DNA of 64,000 bases from Lytechinus variegatus (GCF_018143015.1 NC_054756.1:19675361-19739360); one strand, 5' to 3'; positions 1-11,805 are shown, counted from the stretch's first letter. Made by a program: numbers and translations. Notes: generated by a model from the letters alone, not told the origin.

Positions 1-1800
1 TTTGGCTGATAGTTATGCTGAGGATGTGTATATCTATAATCTGACAGGGGCTACTTTGGTACCCTGGGGCAACGTCATTTTCTGACGTCATAGACCACAC
101 CATCCTTTTCATATAGGTCAAACTCTTAATTATGATTTACAGTATCTCTTCTCTGGTGAACGGAATAAACATATCATACTTTGTATCAAATTAAAGCTTA
201 TGGAAAATGGAGTGTAAATTTATAAAAAAAAAATAAATAAATCACATGCCAAGGTCACCTTTAGGTCATTTTAGCCGATGAAAGCTCTAATGAAGGCGGG
301 AGTTTATCAGTACTTAAAAAGTGAAAATTCCTCAACAACCTCGACTGCATGTCTGTGCCTTAGCTGTATACTTTGTCATGTTCGTTTCACACTTGCAGTA
401 TGAATTATGAATACATGATTCGACGGCTGGGCAGCAACTGCATTAAGTCTCATAGAACATGGTGACACTGACTTGCATCTGCAAAGGTACCAACCACTGT
501 ATCATTAACAAGTACGGGTAGGTCTAATGTCCTGTTCCACGTACTCGGGTAGGTCTAATGTCCTGTTCCACGTTGTATCAGTTATCTTCCGAAGATGTCA
601 TGGGCGTGAGCATAGTTTAAATAATTTTCTCTGACAACACTGACATTTGTGTTCTACGAGAATCTTCTCATTTAAGGTTTACAAGCATACTGAAGAACAA
701 GTGATCGATATTAAAGTTATAACTAAGAGAGAAAAAAAATCTGGCTGTGCACAGACAATATTTTAGGTTGGGATAACATATTGTGTCAATCTGGCAAGGA
801 AAATACTTCCACCCTGAACTTGCTTAATCCTCTTCAAGACTGATTTGCCCCTCTTCAATCTCGATTGCATGTTAATCTATAATTGTGTTTAGAATGGCAC
901 AATACGATACACCAAAGTGACAAACGCAAGCCCTAGAATATGCATGGTGGCCCCGATATTAATACACATGGAATAAGTTCTGACAATTCCATGATGAGAG
1001 TATCCACTGTGCTATGAACAGGTACAGGAATGCCCTCCTAACTTAATATACTTCCCAGCATACATGAAAGGTTAGTTGCAGAAAAGATTTTCTCCGGCTG
1101 AAGATCCTGGAGAAGAGCACATTTGACACGCTCTTTTGCTGACTTTTCAGTCGGGGTAGGCTCTTAATCTTTACATTTATTATTAGTCAAGAAAGAGCTA
1201 AAGTTTGAATACTACAGCTTTAATTGATCCTGATTCCTGTCCACTTCTTCTACATCAGGCTCTGTAGAGTAAGCAGTAAGTTCAGAGTGAAAGTATTTCC
1301 CTTTCCAAATTAACACAACATTGTATCCCACCCTAATGAAAGGAATTGTGCACAGCCAGCTTTTTTTCCTAGATTCAATACCATACATATCGATTACCTT
1401 TCCATCAGAATGCAAAACGCTTGTAAATCCTAAAAGCAGAACAGTCTGGTAGAACAGAAAAATCAGTGTCGTCAGAGAAAAATCATGTATGCTTCTACTC
1501 CCATGACATCTTCAAAAGATAACTGATATTACGTGGAACAGGACATTAGGCCTTCCCCGCACTTGTTTATGACACAGTGTGTTTTATTTCTGTATAAATG
1601 TACATTCCATTTTCCACAAACTTTCATGTGATACCAAACATGATGTGTTCATTCCATCCACTAGATCAGAGATAAGTCATAATTAAGAGGTTGTCCTATG
1701 TGAAAAGGATGGTGTGGTTTATGACGGCAGAAAATGACGTTGCCCCAACGCTACCAAAGTAGCCCCTGTCAGATTCAGAAAATACAGATCCTCAACATAA
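1..1800. repeat. Large foldback (inverted) repeat
   Basis: Bases from the window edge to about 770 reappear in reverse complement at about 1330-1800. Shared landmarks include the TGACGTCA-containing stretch near 85 (opposite 1725), the CTAATGTCCTGTTCCACG block near 520-570 (opposite 1530-1555) and CTGGCTGTGCACA near 742 (opposite 1350). The left arm has a block at roughly 220-480 that the right arm lacks. Arms are diverged, so this is not a recent assembly artefact. The left arm continues beyond the window. No transposase is visible. Confidence 0.7.
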
Positions 1801-2600
1801 CCTAAAGCCCAAAATACATATGATACCCAACTTGTTTGTATTCCATAATGCTTTATATGTTGCATTGCTTACATTTGTGACCTCACTTGACCTTTCATGA
1901 CCTTAAATGACCTTTAATTGATCTGAACGCAATATAAATGCCCTGTGATTCATATTTGTGGATTCGGTTTTGCATTTGCTATAATTTGATATCACACATG
2001 ATATGTTTAGTCCGATCAATGGAAAAGTAGTAATTTCGAGGAATGTAAGAAAGTTTGTGTAGTTTATGACGTCAGAAAAGTAAAATTCCTCAAGATGCCA
2101 AGGTCGCATCCATTGGATTCTTAATATGCGCACCCTCAACTTAACTTTCTGTACAAAATGCATATTATACCTAACTTATTTGTATTTAAAACATTATATT
2201 TTTCGTCTTATGTGTATTACTTACATTTGTAATGCAATTTGACCTTTTACGACCTTAAATGACCTTTAACTGACATTGGTGTGATCTAAATGCCCAGAGA
2301 TCCATATATATATTTGCATTTGATTTGTCATTAGCTTCCATTTGATACCAAGCATGACATGTTTTTAACGTAAAATATGAAAGTCATATTTAAGAGGTAT
2401 GTAAAAAAAGTGGGCGTGGCCTATGACGTCAATTAAAAAAAAAGCCCAAGGGTACCCAAGTGGCACCTGTCGGATTCTTGAAGTAGACACTCTACACTAC
2501 AACTTTCACCCAAAAAATTGCATATATACCCAACTTGACGGTCATGCAATAATTCTGATCATATCTACCCGACTATTATGCCAAACCAAAAAAAAAACCG
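1600..2600. repeat. Tandem repeat, ~357-bp unit
   Basis: The landmark GATACCAAACATGAT and its variants fall at 1630, 1988 and 2344, giving spacings of about 357 bp. Each unit carries, in the same order, a TATGACGTCA-like site, a CCCAACTTGTTTGTATT-like stretch and a run of TGACCTT motifs. There are about three diverged units. The right arm of the foldback repeat is the first unit, so the foldback is formed by one inverted unit of this family. Confidence 0.65.
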
Positions 2601-2754
2601 ATGCGCGGATCCGAGGAAGGTGCGGGAGCACCAAGTAAACTTCAAACAAAAAATAGATACACAGGAGGAGAGCCCCAAATTGCCATCATTGGGATTGATG
2701 ACCTTTCTGTTGATTTTTCCCCCTTGTATTTGCCTGTCTTTTTTGGCGGGGTGG

Positions 2755-2865
2755 TCAAATGATGATGATGGTGGTGGCGGTGATGCTGCTGCTGATGATG
2801 ATTAAAATGATGATGATAATGATAAAAATGCTGATGATGGTGATGATGATCCATAGCATTTGTAT
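2755..2865. repeat. (GAT)n/(GGT)n microsatellite
   Basis: Imperfect trinucleotide run of GAT, GGT and GCT. It gives His-rich or Asp-rich reading frames that are not genes. Confidence 0.8.
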
Positions 2866-4065
2866 TGCGCCAGTTCAATGTTGTTAATTTCACGTAGTGG
2901 AGAAGGAAGGTAGTTCCAGAGACGTGGAGCATTAGATGAAAATATCTCCATATCCCTTTAGGTGTGTGATGGGTACATGAAGAGTGACACCAGTACCAAA
3001 TGAACGCAAACCAGGACTTAGGCGGTGTTATTCTATCAGGGAAGACACAAAACCTGGAACTAAACTATGAAAAGTCTGGAAAGTCAGGAGAAGGATTTTG
3101 AATTCGATCCTGTACCTAATTGGTAGCCAGTGGAACTCTGTGACAACAGGGGTGACGTTGTTATATTTCTCCGCAGCGGCAGCGGGGTGGCAGCAGCATT
3201 ATGTATACCCTGGAGTCTGTTCAGCACAGTGGAAGAAAGACCAGCATGCAGACTGTCACAGAAGTCAATCCTAGAAGTAATTAAGGAATGATTAAGGAAT
3301 GATGAATTAGGATTTCTGCTGTAGAATGAGTAAGTAGCGATCCTATAGCCGATATATTTCATAGCTCGTGGTAAGTCGCTTGGCATAGCTTAATGGAAAT
3401 ATGCTTGTCAATCTTGAAGCACTGTTAGGAGGAGACACCCAGATTACGAGCATTGTCTGATTGTGGGACAGACACACTGCCAATTTGAAGATTTTGTGGA
3501 ACAATCTTGTTTCGCATACGTGGTAAAGAAAAAAACTATTCAGTTTTCTCATCATTCAACTGTACAAAAATTATTACCATTCAATGTCGAACTTCTGTCA
3601 GGCAGGTAGTAATACGTGAAATAGCATAATCCTCATCTCTCACTCTTGAGTCGAGGGTCACAATTGCGTATCATCCGTATAGAAATGAACTCGCAATCCA
3701 TGATGACGCGCAATTTCCCTCAAGAGGTGCAGTGTGCAGAGTGAAGAGTAGCGGACTGCGGACGAAACCTTGCGGAACACCGTACTTCAAGAGAGCCTCC
3801 TCTGACAAAGCCTATTGATATTTACCATTTTCCGTCTGCACCGGAGATACGACCGGAACTATGCTAAGGCAGTGGTATGAACCTTCAAGTCTACATGCAA
3901 TCTCTGAAGAAGGACTTTATGATCTGCGTGTCAGATGCTGCTGATAGATCTAAAACGAGTATGACTGATTTCATGTTGTCAACCGCTCTCAAGAAGAGCT
4001 GTCTTGATACCGTGGCGCTGTTTGTAGGCAGACTGCATGGCCGCCTGAAGGGCATTTGTAAGTGA
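2850..4065 (-). mobile_element. LINE (CR1/L2-like) reverse-transcriptase fragment, decayed
   Basis: On the minus strand, translated pieces in order resemble the second half of a CR1/L2-group reverse transcriptase. Near 4060-3990 is a QSAYKQRHGIKTALL block, near 3960 LVLDLSAASD, near 3780 PQGFVRSPLLFTLHTAPL, and near 3680 a YTDDTQL box (the YADD catalytic motif with T for A). Near 3300-3200 is LITSRIDFCDSLHAGL followed by LNRLQGIHNAAA, and near 2940-2860 APRLWNYLPSPLREI. The pieces lie in different frames with stops between, so the copy is dead. The 5' half (endonuclease) is absent. The plus-strand reading frame at 3877-4065 is a shadow of this relic. Family assignment rests on remembered motifs. 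Confidence 0.8.
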
Positions 4066-4434
4066 TGTCAAAAATCCGCGCCTGGACCCACCCCCATTCC
4101 GAAATCTTGAAGAATGGACAAAATAATAATGATTTTCTTTTACTTTTCCTCATTCAGAGGTTCTTTTACTCTTTCTCCTTTTAACAATTTCTTTCGAGAT
4201 ACAGTGCGTGTGGAGTTACAAAACACGTGCATGTAGCATGTAGAGTTATAAAACATGCAGTAAACATCCACTATTTAATATATAATGTAATATAGATGAA
4301 ATTTCTCTATTGTGTCAAAACTCTGATCATTTGAATTAAATCAACATTTTACATAAAAAGTAGCTCTTTCTTGAACTCATACCAAATTTAATATATATTA
4401 AAAGCTCTTCCTTGATTCTTATTCATGACGTCAT

Positions 4435-4530
4435 GGACCTGGCCACGGAGGATTATCTTTTGTTACTGGGTGGCTGTGACAATGCTCAGCACTCCCAGTA
4501 ACCATGGTAGCAATAAACTAATCCTCTGTG
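4435..4530. repeat. Short inverted repeat, MITE-like
   Basis: CCACGGAGGATTA near 4443 is mirrored by TAATCCTCTGTGG near 4520. TGTTACTGGG and CCCAGTAAC form an inner pair. The hairpin of about 95 bp lies just upstream of the dehydrogenase exon. No target duplication is resolved. Confidence 0.5.
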
Positions 4531-4876
4531 GATAAGTCCCTAAATGACATACGATTTGCATATTGCATACTGTGCAAATATCCTAAACAAATTAACCAAC
4601 GTAAACTTGCCATCGTGTATTTTGTATCCAATGGACAACGTCGTTTCGTTAATAAGAATTGTCATTTTAAACATCAATTGCAAAGAATTCTATTTTATCT
4701 TTATCAAAAAATTTGCAACAGGATTACATTCTAACATAACATGAACAAAAGTTTATTCTACATCACAGAAAATACAAGATTTATCATTAGCTAATTTCCA
4801 ACGTCATGAACTGAACAAGACAAATATCTCATAATCATTCCTATCCCCCTCTCTCTCTCTCTCTCTCTCTCTCCAG

Positions 4877-5938
4877 GTCGACCTTACTACGAATTTTATT
4901 GTGCGACCAAGTTTGCAATCGAAGGGTTTTTCGAATCTCTGGCTGCTGGCTTGAGGCTATTCAATATTCGGTGGGTAGGCCTATTACAAATGATAGAAAT
5001 ATACTTCTTGCCAATATTGGCAAGCTAGGTCTCTTCCTGAAAATACATAAAAAGTCTGTATAATTTTATATTTGATTTATTTAGAATGTTATTGAGAACT
5101 AAGGAGAGACTTGGCAATTTTCGCTCCTGACATCAGTAGATAACCAGACTTCGTCATTTCTTTAAATTAGGGGAAGGCCAGGGACCTAAAAAATATTTTA
5201 AAAAAAGAACAAAGAAAATCCATATTTCATTGTTCGAAATGAAAATCTGAAATAGAAATACTCCAAAAATAATTTTTGCTGAATAGATCGTGGGCCCGGC
5301 AACCACTGTGCGGCGCCAGATCGACGGCCGGGACTCCCGGTTGTGAGACGGACGCTCCACCATCTGAGCCAACACACCGTTTCATGGCTGTTGGAGGTGG
5401 GAAAGCTCTTTTTCGCTTATCCCTTTCCAAGATAAGCAATGGTCACAGGGCTTGCATAGAAAGATGAAGCAAGGTGGTAGGGTCCGAGAAGGTAAGTTAC
5501 CTTTTTTTGCAGTTACTGCACGGGAAGGGAGGGATGAACCAAAATGGGATGTCGTGCATTTCCACATTTTGACGCTTCTAATTTCACCAATATTCGATTT
5601 CACTCAGGGTTTGTCTGGTGGAGCCTGCTCGTGTTACTACCAGGATGGATGATCATGTATGTGCCTGCGTGAGGGAGATACTGAACGACGACGAAATCGA
5701 CGAAATAGACCGCCGTCATCTAGAACACATGCATCGGATGATGAAGGTATCGAAGTCGTCAAGCGCGGAGAAGGTCGCCGAGGCCATCGTGGAACGGTGC
5801 TTGGAGGAGGAGAAACCTGCTCTTAGACACCTCTTAAAAGATAAGGTTGGCTGCGAGGAGATAGCGAAGTATTGTAGTGATGTTACTGGGGAACGCTCTA
5901 TAGCTGGAAACCTAAAGCGACTGGGGTATTCATCGTGA
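4877..5938 (+). CDS. Short-chain dehydrogenase/reductase, 3' part (RDH8 / 17beta-HSD1-like)
   Basis: Two exons are visible, 4877-4970 and 5608-5938. The first follows a CT-rich CCAG acceptor and ends at a GTGGGTA donor. The second follows TTTCACTCAG and runs to TGA at 5936. The junction splits an Arg codon and keeps frame, giving about 140 residues. The first exon carries the SDR active-site motif YCATK (Tyr-x3-Lys), then FAIEGFFESLA, close to retinol dehydrogenase 8 and 17beta-HSD type 1. Across the junction follows VCLVEPARVTT, matching the LVEPGPVxT segment of those enzymes, then EKVAEAIVERCLEEEKPALR, the usual SDR C-terminal helix. This family uses NAD(P)(H) to oxidise or reduce retinoids or steroids. 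The N-terminal Rossmann fold (TGxxxGIG, NAG) is not in the window and must lie further left. Substrate cannot be told. The C-terminus is shorter than vertebrate RDH8. Confidence 0.88.
5310..5385 (-). mobile_element. tRNA-derived SINE head in the SDR intron
   Basis: On the minus strand the sequence reads GTTGGCTCAGATGGTGGAGC, an A-box-like stretch, followed after a short gap by CTCACAACCGGGAGTCCCGG, a degenerate B box. This looks like the head of a tRNA-derived SINE inside the 637-bp SDR intron. It has no intact tRNA fold. Confidence 0.5.
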
Positions 5939-6159
5939 AATGGGAGGCTCCGTTCGCAGAACCTGCGAGACATCTCAACATCGATGTTTGAACATGTTGA
6001 TACGAACGGACATATATGAGTGCATTGATAATTTAGGTGAATGACTAATCAAAACCGAATGTAAAAAAAAAATATAAGAGTAAATGCCTTGATAATCATT
6101 AACAGCTAGTGTTAGTTATGCTGGTGCTAAATAATTCTACTTAGTGCATCGATTATCAT

Positions 6160-6300
6160 CAAATCAACACCACCAACACCACCATCATCAAACCATTATG
6201 CATCACCTCCACCATCATCATCACCATTGTCAATATCATCATTATCATCATCATCATCATTGCCACCACTACTACTACTACCTCCACCACAACCATCACC
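6160..6300. repeat. (CAT)n/(CAC)n microsatellite
   Basis: Imperfect CAT/CAC/ACT trinucleotide run in the 3' flank of the dehydrogenase gene, probably within its 3' UTR. It gives a spurious His-rich reading frame. Confidence 0.8.
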
Positions 6301-6519
6301 AGATGTTTCTCCTCAAGGGGCAGGGGGTTACTGTACAGCGTGTCCCACAAAGATAAAATGAGTAGATTGTGATAATTGCTAAATCATATTGTATATAATT
6401 GTAATATCGTGAAACAGCATTTGTTTTATACAACTGACCTGAATTTTATGAGATACGGGCCTACTTTCAGGAGTGATCAGAAAACAGTCCTTTCAATCCA
6501 TGTTTCGGTGTGACGTTGA

Positions 6520-6525
6520 AATAAA
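6520..6525 (+). promoter_or_regulatory. Possible polyadenylation signal of the SDR gene
   Basis: AATAAA lies about 580 bp after the stop codon of the dehydrogenase and is a canonical hexamer close downstream. Assignment to this gene is inference. Confidence 0.4.
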
Positions 6526-6818
6526 GCACAAATTCCAATCACCTCCTTATTCACTATTTATGTATTCATTTATTTATTTCCTTTGAAGGATTGGAGGCCT
6601 ACTAAAGGATAACTACAAGGAAATGATTTAAAACTTTTTTAGTAATCCATAATCTCATCTATTCATCCGAAGGGTGAATAAATAGGTCATCCCCAGGACT
6701 TGAACAAAAGCTATCAGTGCCGATCTTATGCCCCTGGCTGAACGTGAATAAAGAGGCCTTTGATTTGTACCACTTGAATGTAATCAAAAGAAAAAGTGCT
6801 CATATCTTTGTGATTATA

Positions 6819-6963
6819 TGGCCTGTTGCAGAAAGAGTTGCGTTTAAACGCAAGTCAGAAAATCAATCGCAAGTCAGAAATGCGCGCTGTTGATTGGTTG
6901 AAAATCAAGTTGCGCGTGATTTTTAGAGTTGCGTTTGATTGCAACTCTTTCTGCAACGGGCCA
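6819..6963. mobile_element. MITE with TA target duplication (145 bp)
   Basis: The left end TGGCCTGTTGCAGAAAGAGT is mirrored by the right end ACTCTTTCTGCAACGGGCCA, with TA on both sides. The interior repeats GTTGCG-type motifs. TA duplication suggests a Tc1/mariner-type donor. No coding capacity. Confidence 0.75.
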
Positions 6964-6965
6964 TA

Positions 6966-7980
6966 AAATTATTCCAGATGTAGAAAATGAATTGTAGTTT
7001 CCGGATGTAAAGAAATGAAGAATGTAATGGTATCATTTTAATATCATACCAATCTAGAGTGCCATTACCATTTTCTCGTGGAATACGCTGTAGTATAGTG
7101 AAATATCGAGCAGAAAGGGTATTAAGGGGTATGTTTGTATTTAATTTCAGTATTTTTGTTAGGATTCTCTATTTGTTCCTTGAAGTAAAGAAGTCATATT
7201 CTTCCTAATATTTTCACCCCCGTCCTTTCGAAGCTTCTGATTTTGCACTTCAGAATACTTTTTCAATATGGCTTCTTCTAAACTTTTCTTGTAAATTATA
7301 CTTCCCAAAGTTTAGGTGATGATTAAAACAAAATAGAACTTGTCTATTTACAGTTTTCTGTTTGTTTTTTTTTGTTTTTTTTTATAATTAGCACGTACTC
7401 AATATTTCATGTGCTAAAATGAACTATTATTATATTTCCAAAGTCTTCACTGACCCGGCATGGTGACTCATGAAATTTAGGTCATATGTTTGGTACTCGG
7501 ATCAGGAGGCTAAAAAAAAATTGACATAAAAGCATTTGGGTTGTAGGCTATTGGTATTTATATCATTTCTGTGTGGTTTTAATAATAGTACAGCAGAACT
7601 TCTGAATTATTTTTGTGTCAATAAATTTCAAACAATTTTTTTTGTTCGTGGTTACTCATTTCTATTTTTGCATTAAGCGCATTGAGACGCCCACGGGTAG
7701 TGATATGCGATATATATAAGCAACATCGTGTTATGACTGTAGAAGCTCCTTGCTGTTACTATTGTTATTATTACTATTCTGACCTCAACATAATTAAAGA
7801 ACAAAGCTTGATATCCCGATGATATATTTTAATCATAGACAGTACAACTCGTCATTGTTTGTCAGTTTCGCATTGGTTTGGGGGAAACGGTTAGAAGATT
7901 GACATTACCATAGATATAGAGGCTTTTATCTGGAGCAATTACTATGCACAGGCACACATGCAATACGGTTGTGAGGAACG
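6966..7980. other. AT-rich stretch, no gene seen
   Basis: No reading frame, splice pair or repeat end could be supported here apart from short T runs. Confidence 0.5.
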
Positions 7981-7981
7981 G

Positions 7982-8095
7982 ACAGGGTGACCAGACGTCC
8001 CGTATTTCCCGGGATTGTCCCGTATTTTGCTCCTTTGTCCCGGCGTCCCGATAAACCCTCCCCGGGACGCCTAATTGTCCCGTTTTTCAGAATAT
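7982..8095. mobile_element. hAT-like element end (fragment)
   Basis: The CAGGGTGACCAGACGTCCCG start and the following repeated TGTCCCG and CCCGGGA motifs resemble the termini of hAT-type repeats. I found no matching opposite end, so this is a fragment by resemblance only. The stretch to about 8650 is AT-rich with nothing recognisable. Confidence 0.35.
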
Positions 8096-8649
8096 TGAAC
8101 AAAAATACATTTAAAAGTGACAAATTTTCATTAAATCATAAATAAACAACAGATGACGAAGGAGAGATAACAATTAAATCGATAACTGTAAACTTTTGCA
8201 AGTTTTGCGGTGATTTTCTTGCTTCTGTAACCCAATACATTGCAAACGAACTTGCCTCCTGCCTATGTGTGTGTGTTAGGCTAGTAGCTAGGCATGTATG
8301 ATCGGAGCAAATGCAAACAATCTCACATGATAAACAGTTTTTCCACCAAAATAGTCACAAAGTCGGCAGGAAATTTTTATAATTATTCTCAGATTAATGT
8401 TTTAGAGATGTAATCGGTGCAAGAAGTTATTGACTTTTCATAGATCTAGTTTTTTCAGCTTTTGTTTTGAGTCTTGGTGTGTTCGATGCCGCGATGTTTC
8501 ATCTAATTTTTAAGTTTGACGATATGTTTCACTTTAAAATTTTATTCATTTCTACTAACATTTTACTTTTTGAAACTTTTAAAATACATTAAGAAAAACA
8601 CCAAATAACATGATTTTTATTGGATGATTACAATTTTTTGTTTACTTGA

Positions 8650-9015
8650 AGTTTGAACTTTTTTCCTTTTTCTTTCTTTTCTACCCTATCCTTCCTGCGT
8701 GCCCATTTTCGTTCCATCTATCTTTATTTCCTATCTTTCTTTCCTGAACATTTTTTTTACTTCTTTCTCTTACTTTCCTTCTATCAAATTTCCTTTTTTT
8801 TATTTCCTTCATTCTCTTTTCCTTAAAATTATCTTGACTTCTTTATTCCTCTCCTGTTTCTTTTCGTTCTTTCTCTCCTTCATTTATTTTTCTATTTTTT
8901 CGTTCTCTCCTCCCTTCGTTCTTCCCTCCCTCTCTTTCTTCCTTTCTTTATTTCATTTTTTCCTCGTATTCTTTTCCATTTTTTCAATTTTTCTTTCCCT
9001 TCCTTCCTCCTGATA
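8650..9015. repeat. Polypyrimidine tract (~365 bp)
   Basis: The plus strand is almost wholly T and C (TTCC, TTTC, CTTT words). It gives Phe/Leu/Ser open frames that are compositional artefacts. Such tracts can form triplex DNA; that is general knowledge and is not shown here. Confidence 0.85.
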
Positions 9016-9484
9016 TTTTCAGCTTGTGCTCCTCGTTCGCATAAAAAAACTGTGAGGTCGGGATACGTATATAACTAAACAATTTATTGATGCCAGCGCG
9101 AAGCGTGAGCTCAGTTTTTTATATTCTTATTTAAAAAGGACTCTTTTAAGGTATAATTCCTATTCTAATTGCTTGTCCTTTTGTCTTATTTTTTTCTGTT
9201 TCTTACCCCTTTTATGCCACCATGGGGGGATCTTACATGTGGGATTGGTGCAGAGGATGCATACCTCATTAATCAAATATTGCGATCGCGTAGCGCGAGC
9301 TGAATTTGATAATAACCCTTTTTGTGACCCTAAACTTGATATCTATCTCGCTATACAGACTTAAAACTCGAAAACATTGTTTTTGTCTATTATCGTAAAA
9401 ACGAGATATTTTAATTCAGCCGCATTAATTTAAGCTTTTTGGGCAGGACTTATGTTTCACTATAAACAAGCAATACGAGCAATG

Positions 9485-9815
9485 TTGCACCCCCGGTTGA
9501 AAATAAATTTTGCATGAAGCCCCGTAAGTTCAAGGTCAATTTGGCGCCCTCGGTTGAACATATAAACTTGGCGCCCCTATGTGAAATAAACTTTGCCCCC
9601 CCCCCCTCCCCCTCTCTGAAACATGTATTTGTCGCATTATGGTCAAAATTCAAAATTAGCGCTCCCCTAGTTCGAACATCAAATTGGTGCCCCCCCCCCC
9701 TATAGATCAAACATCAAGTTGGCGCCCCCCCCCCCCCAGTTCAAACATCAGTTCGGCGCCCCATAGTTCGCACGTCATTTTGGCGCCGCCTAGTTCGAAC
9801 ATCAAATCGACGTCG
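9485..9815. repeat. GGCGCC minisatellite, ~27-34 bp degenerate unit
   Basis: About nine units follow the pattern TTGGCGCC, a C run of variable length, then AGTTCGAACATCAAA. Examples start near 9541, 9570, 9686, 9719, 9752 and 9779. The C run varies from 3 to about 14. The open frames across it arise because some units have lengths divisible by three. Confidence 0.75.
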
Positions 9816-9824
9816 GGTCAACAT

Positions 9825-10575
9825 CTCCCTCTTTTGTTTCCCATCTCCTTTTCTTTCTTTTTTTTCTTTCTGTTATCCTCATTCCCCTTCCTTTCTCTTT
9901 CTTTCTCTCTTTCTTTCCCCCTCTTCCTCTCCCCTTATCTTCTCTTCTTTTCCTTCCTCCTCTCTCTCTCTCTCTTTCTTCTCTTTATTTTCCCCTTTTC
10001 TTCACTTTGCTTGTCTTCCTTTCCCTAATTTCTTCTCTTTTTGCCGTTTTTTCTTTTTCTCTCTTTTCTTGTCTTTCTTCCCATCTTCCTCTATTTTTAG
10101 ATATTATTCTCTTCTTCCACTTTTTTCTTCTTCTTTTCCCCCATTTTCTTTCTCGTTTCGTTTCTTTCTTCTCCCTCTTCCTCTTTTTTTTCTCTTTCCC
10201 CTTTACTTCTCCCTTTTTCTTTTTCTTTCCATTCCCCCTGTTTTCTCTTTTAATATTTTTTTTCTTCTCTCCTTCCTCCTTCCCCCTCTCTTTTTCTTCT
10301 CTTCTTTTCCCCTCTTCCTCTCTCTCTCTTTTTCTTATCATTCTTCCCATCTTCATCTCTATTTGAATATTCTTCTCTTCCTTCCTCTTTTTCTTCTTCT
10401 TTTTCCTCCTTTTCCTTTCTCCTTTCTTTTTTTCTCTTCTTTCCCCCTTTTCTCCCCTCTTTTTTTTTCTTCCCTTCCTTTCTCCCTCTTACTCTGGCTA
10501 TTCTCTTCTTTTCCCATCTTCCTCTCTCTTTTTATTCTCTCCCTTTCACCCCCTTCCCCCCTTTTTTTTTTGAGC
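9825..10575. repeat. Polypyrimidine tract (~750 bp)
   Basis: Extreme strand asymmetry with almost only C and T on the plus strand. It immediately follows the GGCGCC minisatellite and ends in a T run followed by GGTGGTGG. Long Phe/Ser/Leu frames (plus) and Lys/Arg/Glu frames (minus) here are not genes. Confidence 0.9.
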
Positions 10576-10689
10576 TGGGGGTGGTGGTGGGGGTGAGTCA
10601 GTTCCCCCTCGGCCCCCATGGATCCGCACCTGATAGACCCACATGGTCTCGTCTCATTTGACCCCTGGACCTCTCGATGACATTGATCT

Positions 10690-10960
10690 CACTATATCCT
10701 GATCATAATTGTACACACACTTCGGACCCGCGGTCTATCGGGATGTCCCCGTAGAGGAGAGCCACCACCGTTAAAAACCCATTGCACTATTCGTAGAACA
10801 GTAGAGCAGGGGGAAACCCCGGTGTAGTGGTCCAACGGCACTCCCCCAAATAAAACAGTTCTATTGGGAGGAGAGACATGCGGGTCATAGTGATTCAGTT
10901 CGCTTATCGCCTCCCAGGCACAGGTGAGGTCAAACAAATAATAATAATAGCCACGCCCAT
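10690..10960 (+). mobile_element. SINE body, same family as 38625-38990
   Basis: The segment GCCTCCCAGGCACAGGTGA near 10911, followed by AAACAAATAATAATAAT, matches the reverse complement of 38640-38700, as does the GGGAGGAGAGACATGCG stretch before it. The tRNA head expected upstream is not recognisable here, so this copy is 5'-truncated or decayed. Confidence 0.65.
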
Positions 10961-11494
10961 CAGGTGTTGTATTCAGAGCCACTCCAAAGCCACGCCCATC
11001 CATAAAAGCTCACATCTGTTTATCTTGAAGTTACTGGTAGACAGGGGTGGAACCATGCAGGATTTTCCAAGGGGGGCACCTTTTCCCGATAAAACTTTAA
11101 CAAACAATGAAAAAAATGAAATAAACAGATTTTTTTCTCAAAACATGTCCCCCATTTCTCCCCCCCCCCCCCCCTAAAATTTGACAAGCCAAAAAGTTCC
11201 TCAACTGTGTACAAAGGACATATTCCCATTAGAATAGATGCTGTGACTTTCAGATGGGGTACATTTGTGTAATATCGGCATATTTATTTTTTTTTAAATT
11301 ATCATGGCTCTCAAAATGGGGGCACTATCCGCATGTTCCCCCCCCCCCGGATCCGTCAGTGACTCAGTGGTTTATTCTAAAACAGGTCAACTGCAAGATT
11401 CTATCTTTTGAATCGTCATAGGCTACGTCAAACGCGGCATGCATCATCCTATATTTCCTTTGGAAGGACGAGATATCCACCATCCGCTTAGGGG
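10961..11494. other. No gene seen; poly-C runs
   Basis: Contains two C homopolymer runs (near 11161 and 11341) and GGATCCGTCAGTGAC, a motif resembling hAT-like termini. Nothing coding is supported. Confidence 0.45.
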
Positions 11495-11805
11495 ATGAAA
11501 ATAACAATAATGCTAATAATGATAACAATAGATAACAATACTTATAGCCATTTATATAAAGCTATCTACAAATCTACAAATATTATATTGCGAGGTGTGT
11601 TGTTATCACCATTATTACCCCCGGCTTTATTTCGAGCTGCCTGTCAGCGCTCAGCGCATTCAATGAAATAATCCTGCCGGATACCCCATTCACCTCACCT
11701 GGGTCGAGTGCAGCACAATGTGGATGTTTTTTTTTGCTAAAGGAAATTACGTAATGGCTGGGATTTATCCCCACGACCCTTTGTTTCAAAGATTGTCGTT
11801 CCCAC
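11495..11805 (-). mobile_element. tRNA-derived SINE, decayed copy
   Basis: It parallels 30297-30583 in order: an AATAATGATAA-like tail, TTTATATAAAGC, CGGCTTTATTTCGAGCTGCC, TCACCTCACCTGGGTCGAGT and ATGGCTGGGATTTATCCCC. The last is a damaged B box read on the minus strand. The tRNA head is at the right end. Confidence 0.7.

Noticed and set aside
2642-2932. His-rich protein on the minus strand (and a similar one at 6144-6356 on the plus strand)
   Set aside because: Both are translations of GAT/CAT microsatellites, the first overlapping the end of a LINE fragment.
3877-4065. A plus-strand 62-codon gene before the SDR exons
   Set aside because: The opposite strand reads as reverse-transcriptase blocks (QSAYKQRHG, LVLDLSAASD), so this is the antisense of a LINE relic.
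5618-5938. A death-fold (CARD-like) small protein read from the Met near 5618
   Set aside because: The helical acidic sequence looked CARD-like, but the upstream exon at 4877-4970 with YCATK joins in phase and VCLVEPARVTT and EKVAEAIVERCL are the usual C-terminal SDR segments.
9684-10028. A Pro/Ser-rich secreted protein
   Set aside because: It runs from the GGCGCC minisatellite into the pyrimidine tract; both explain the composition.
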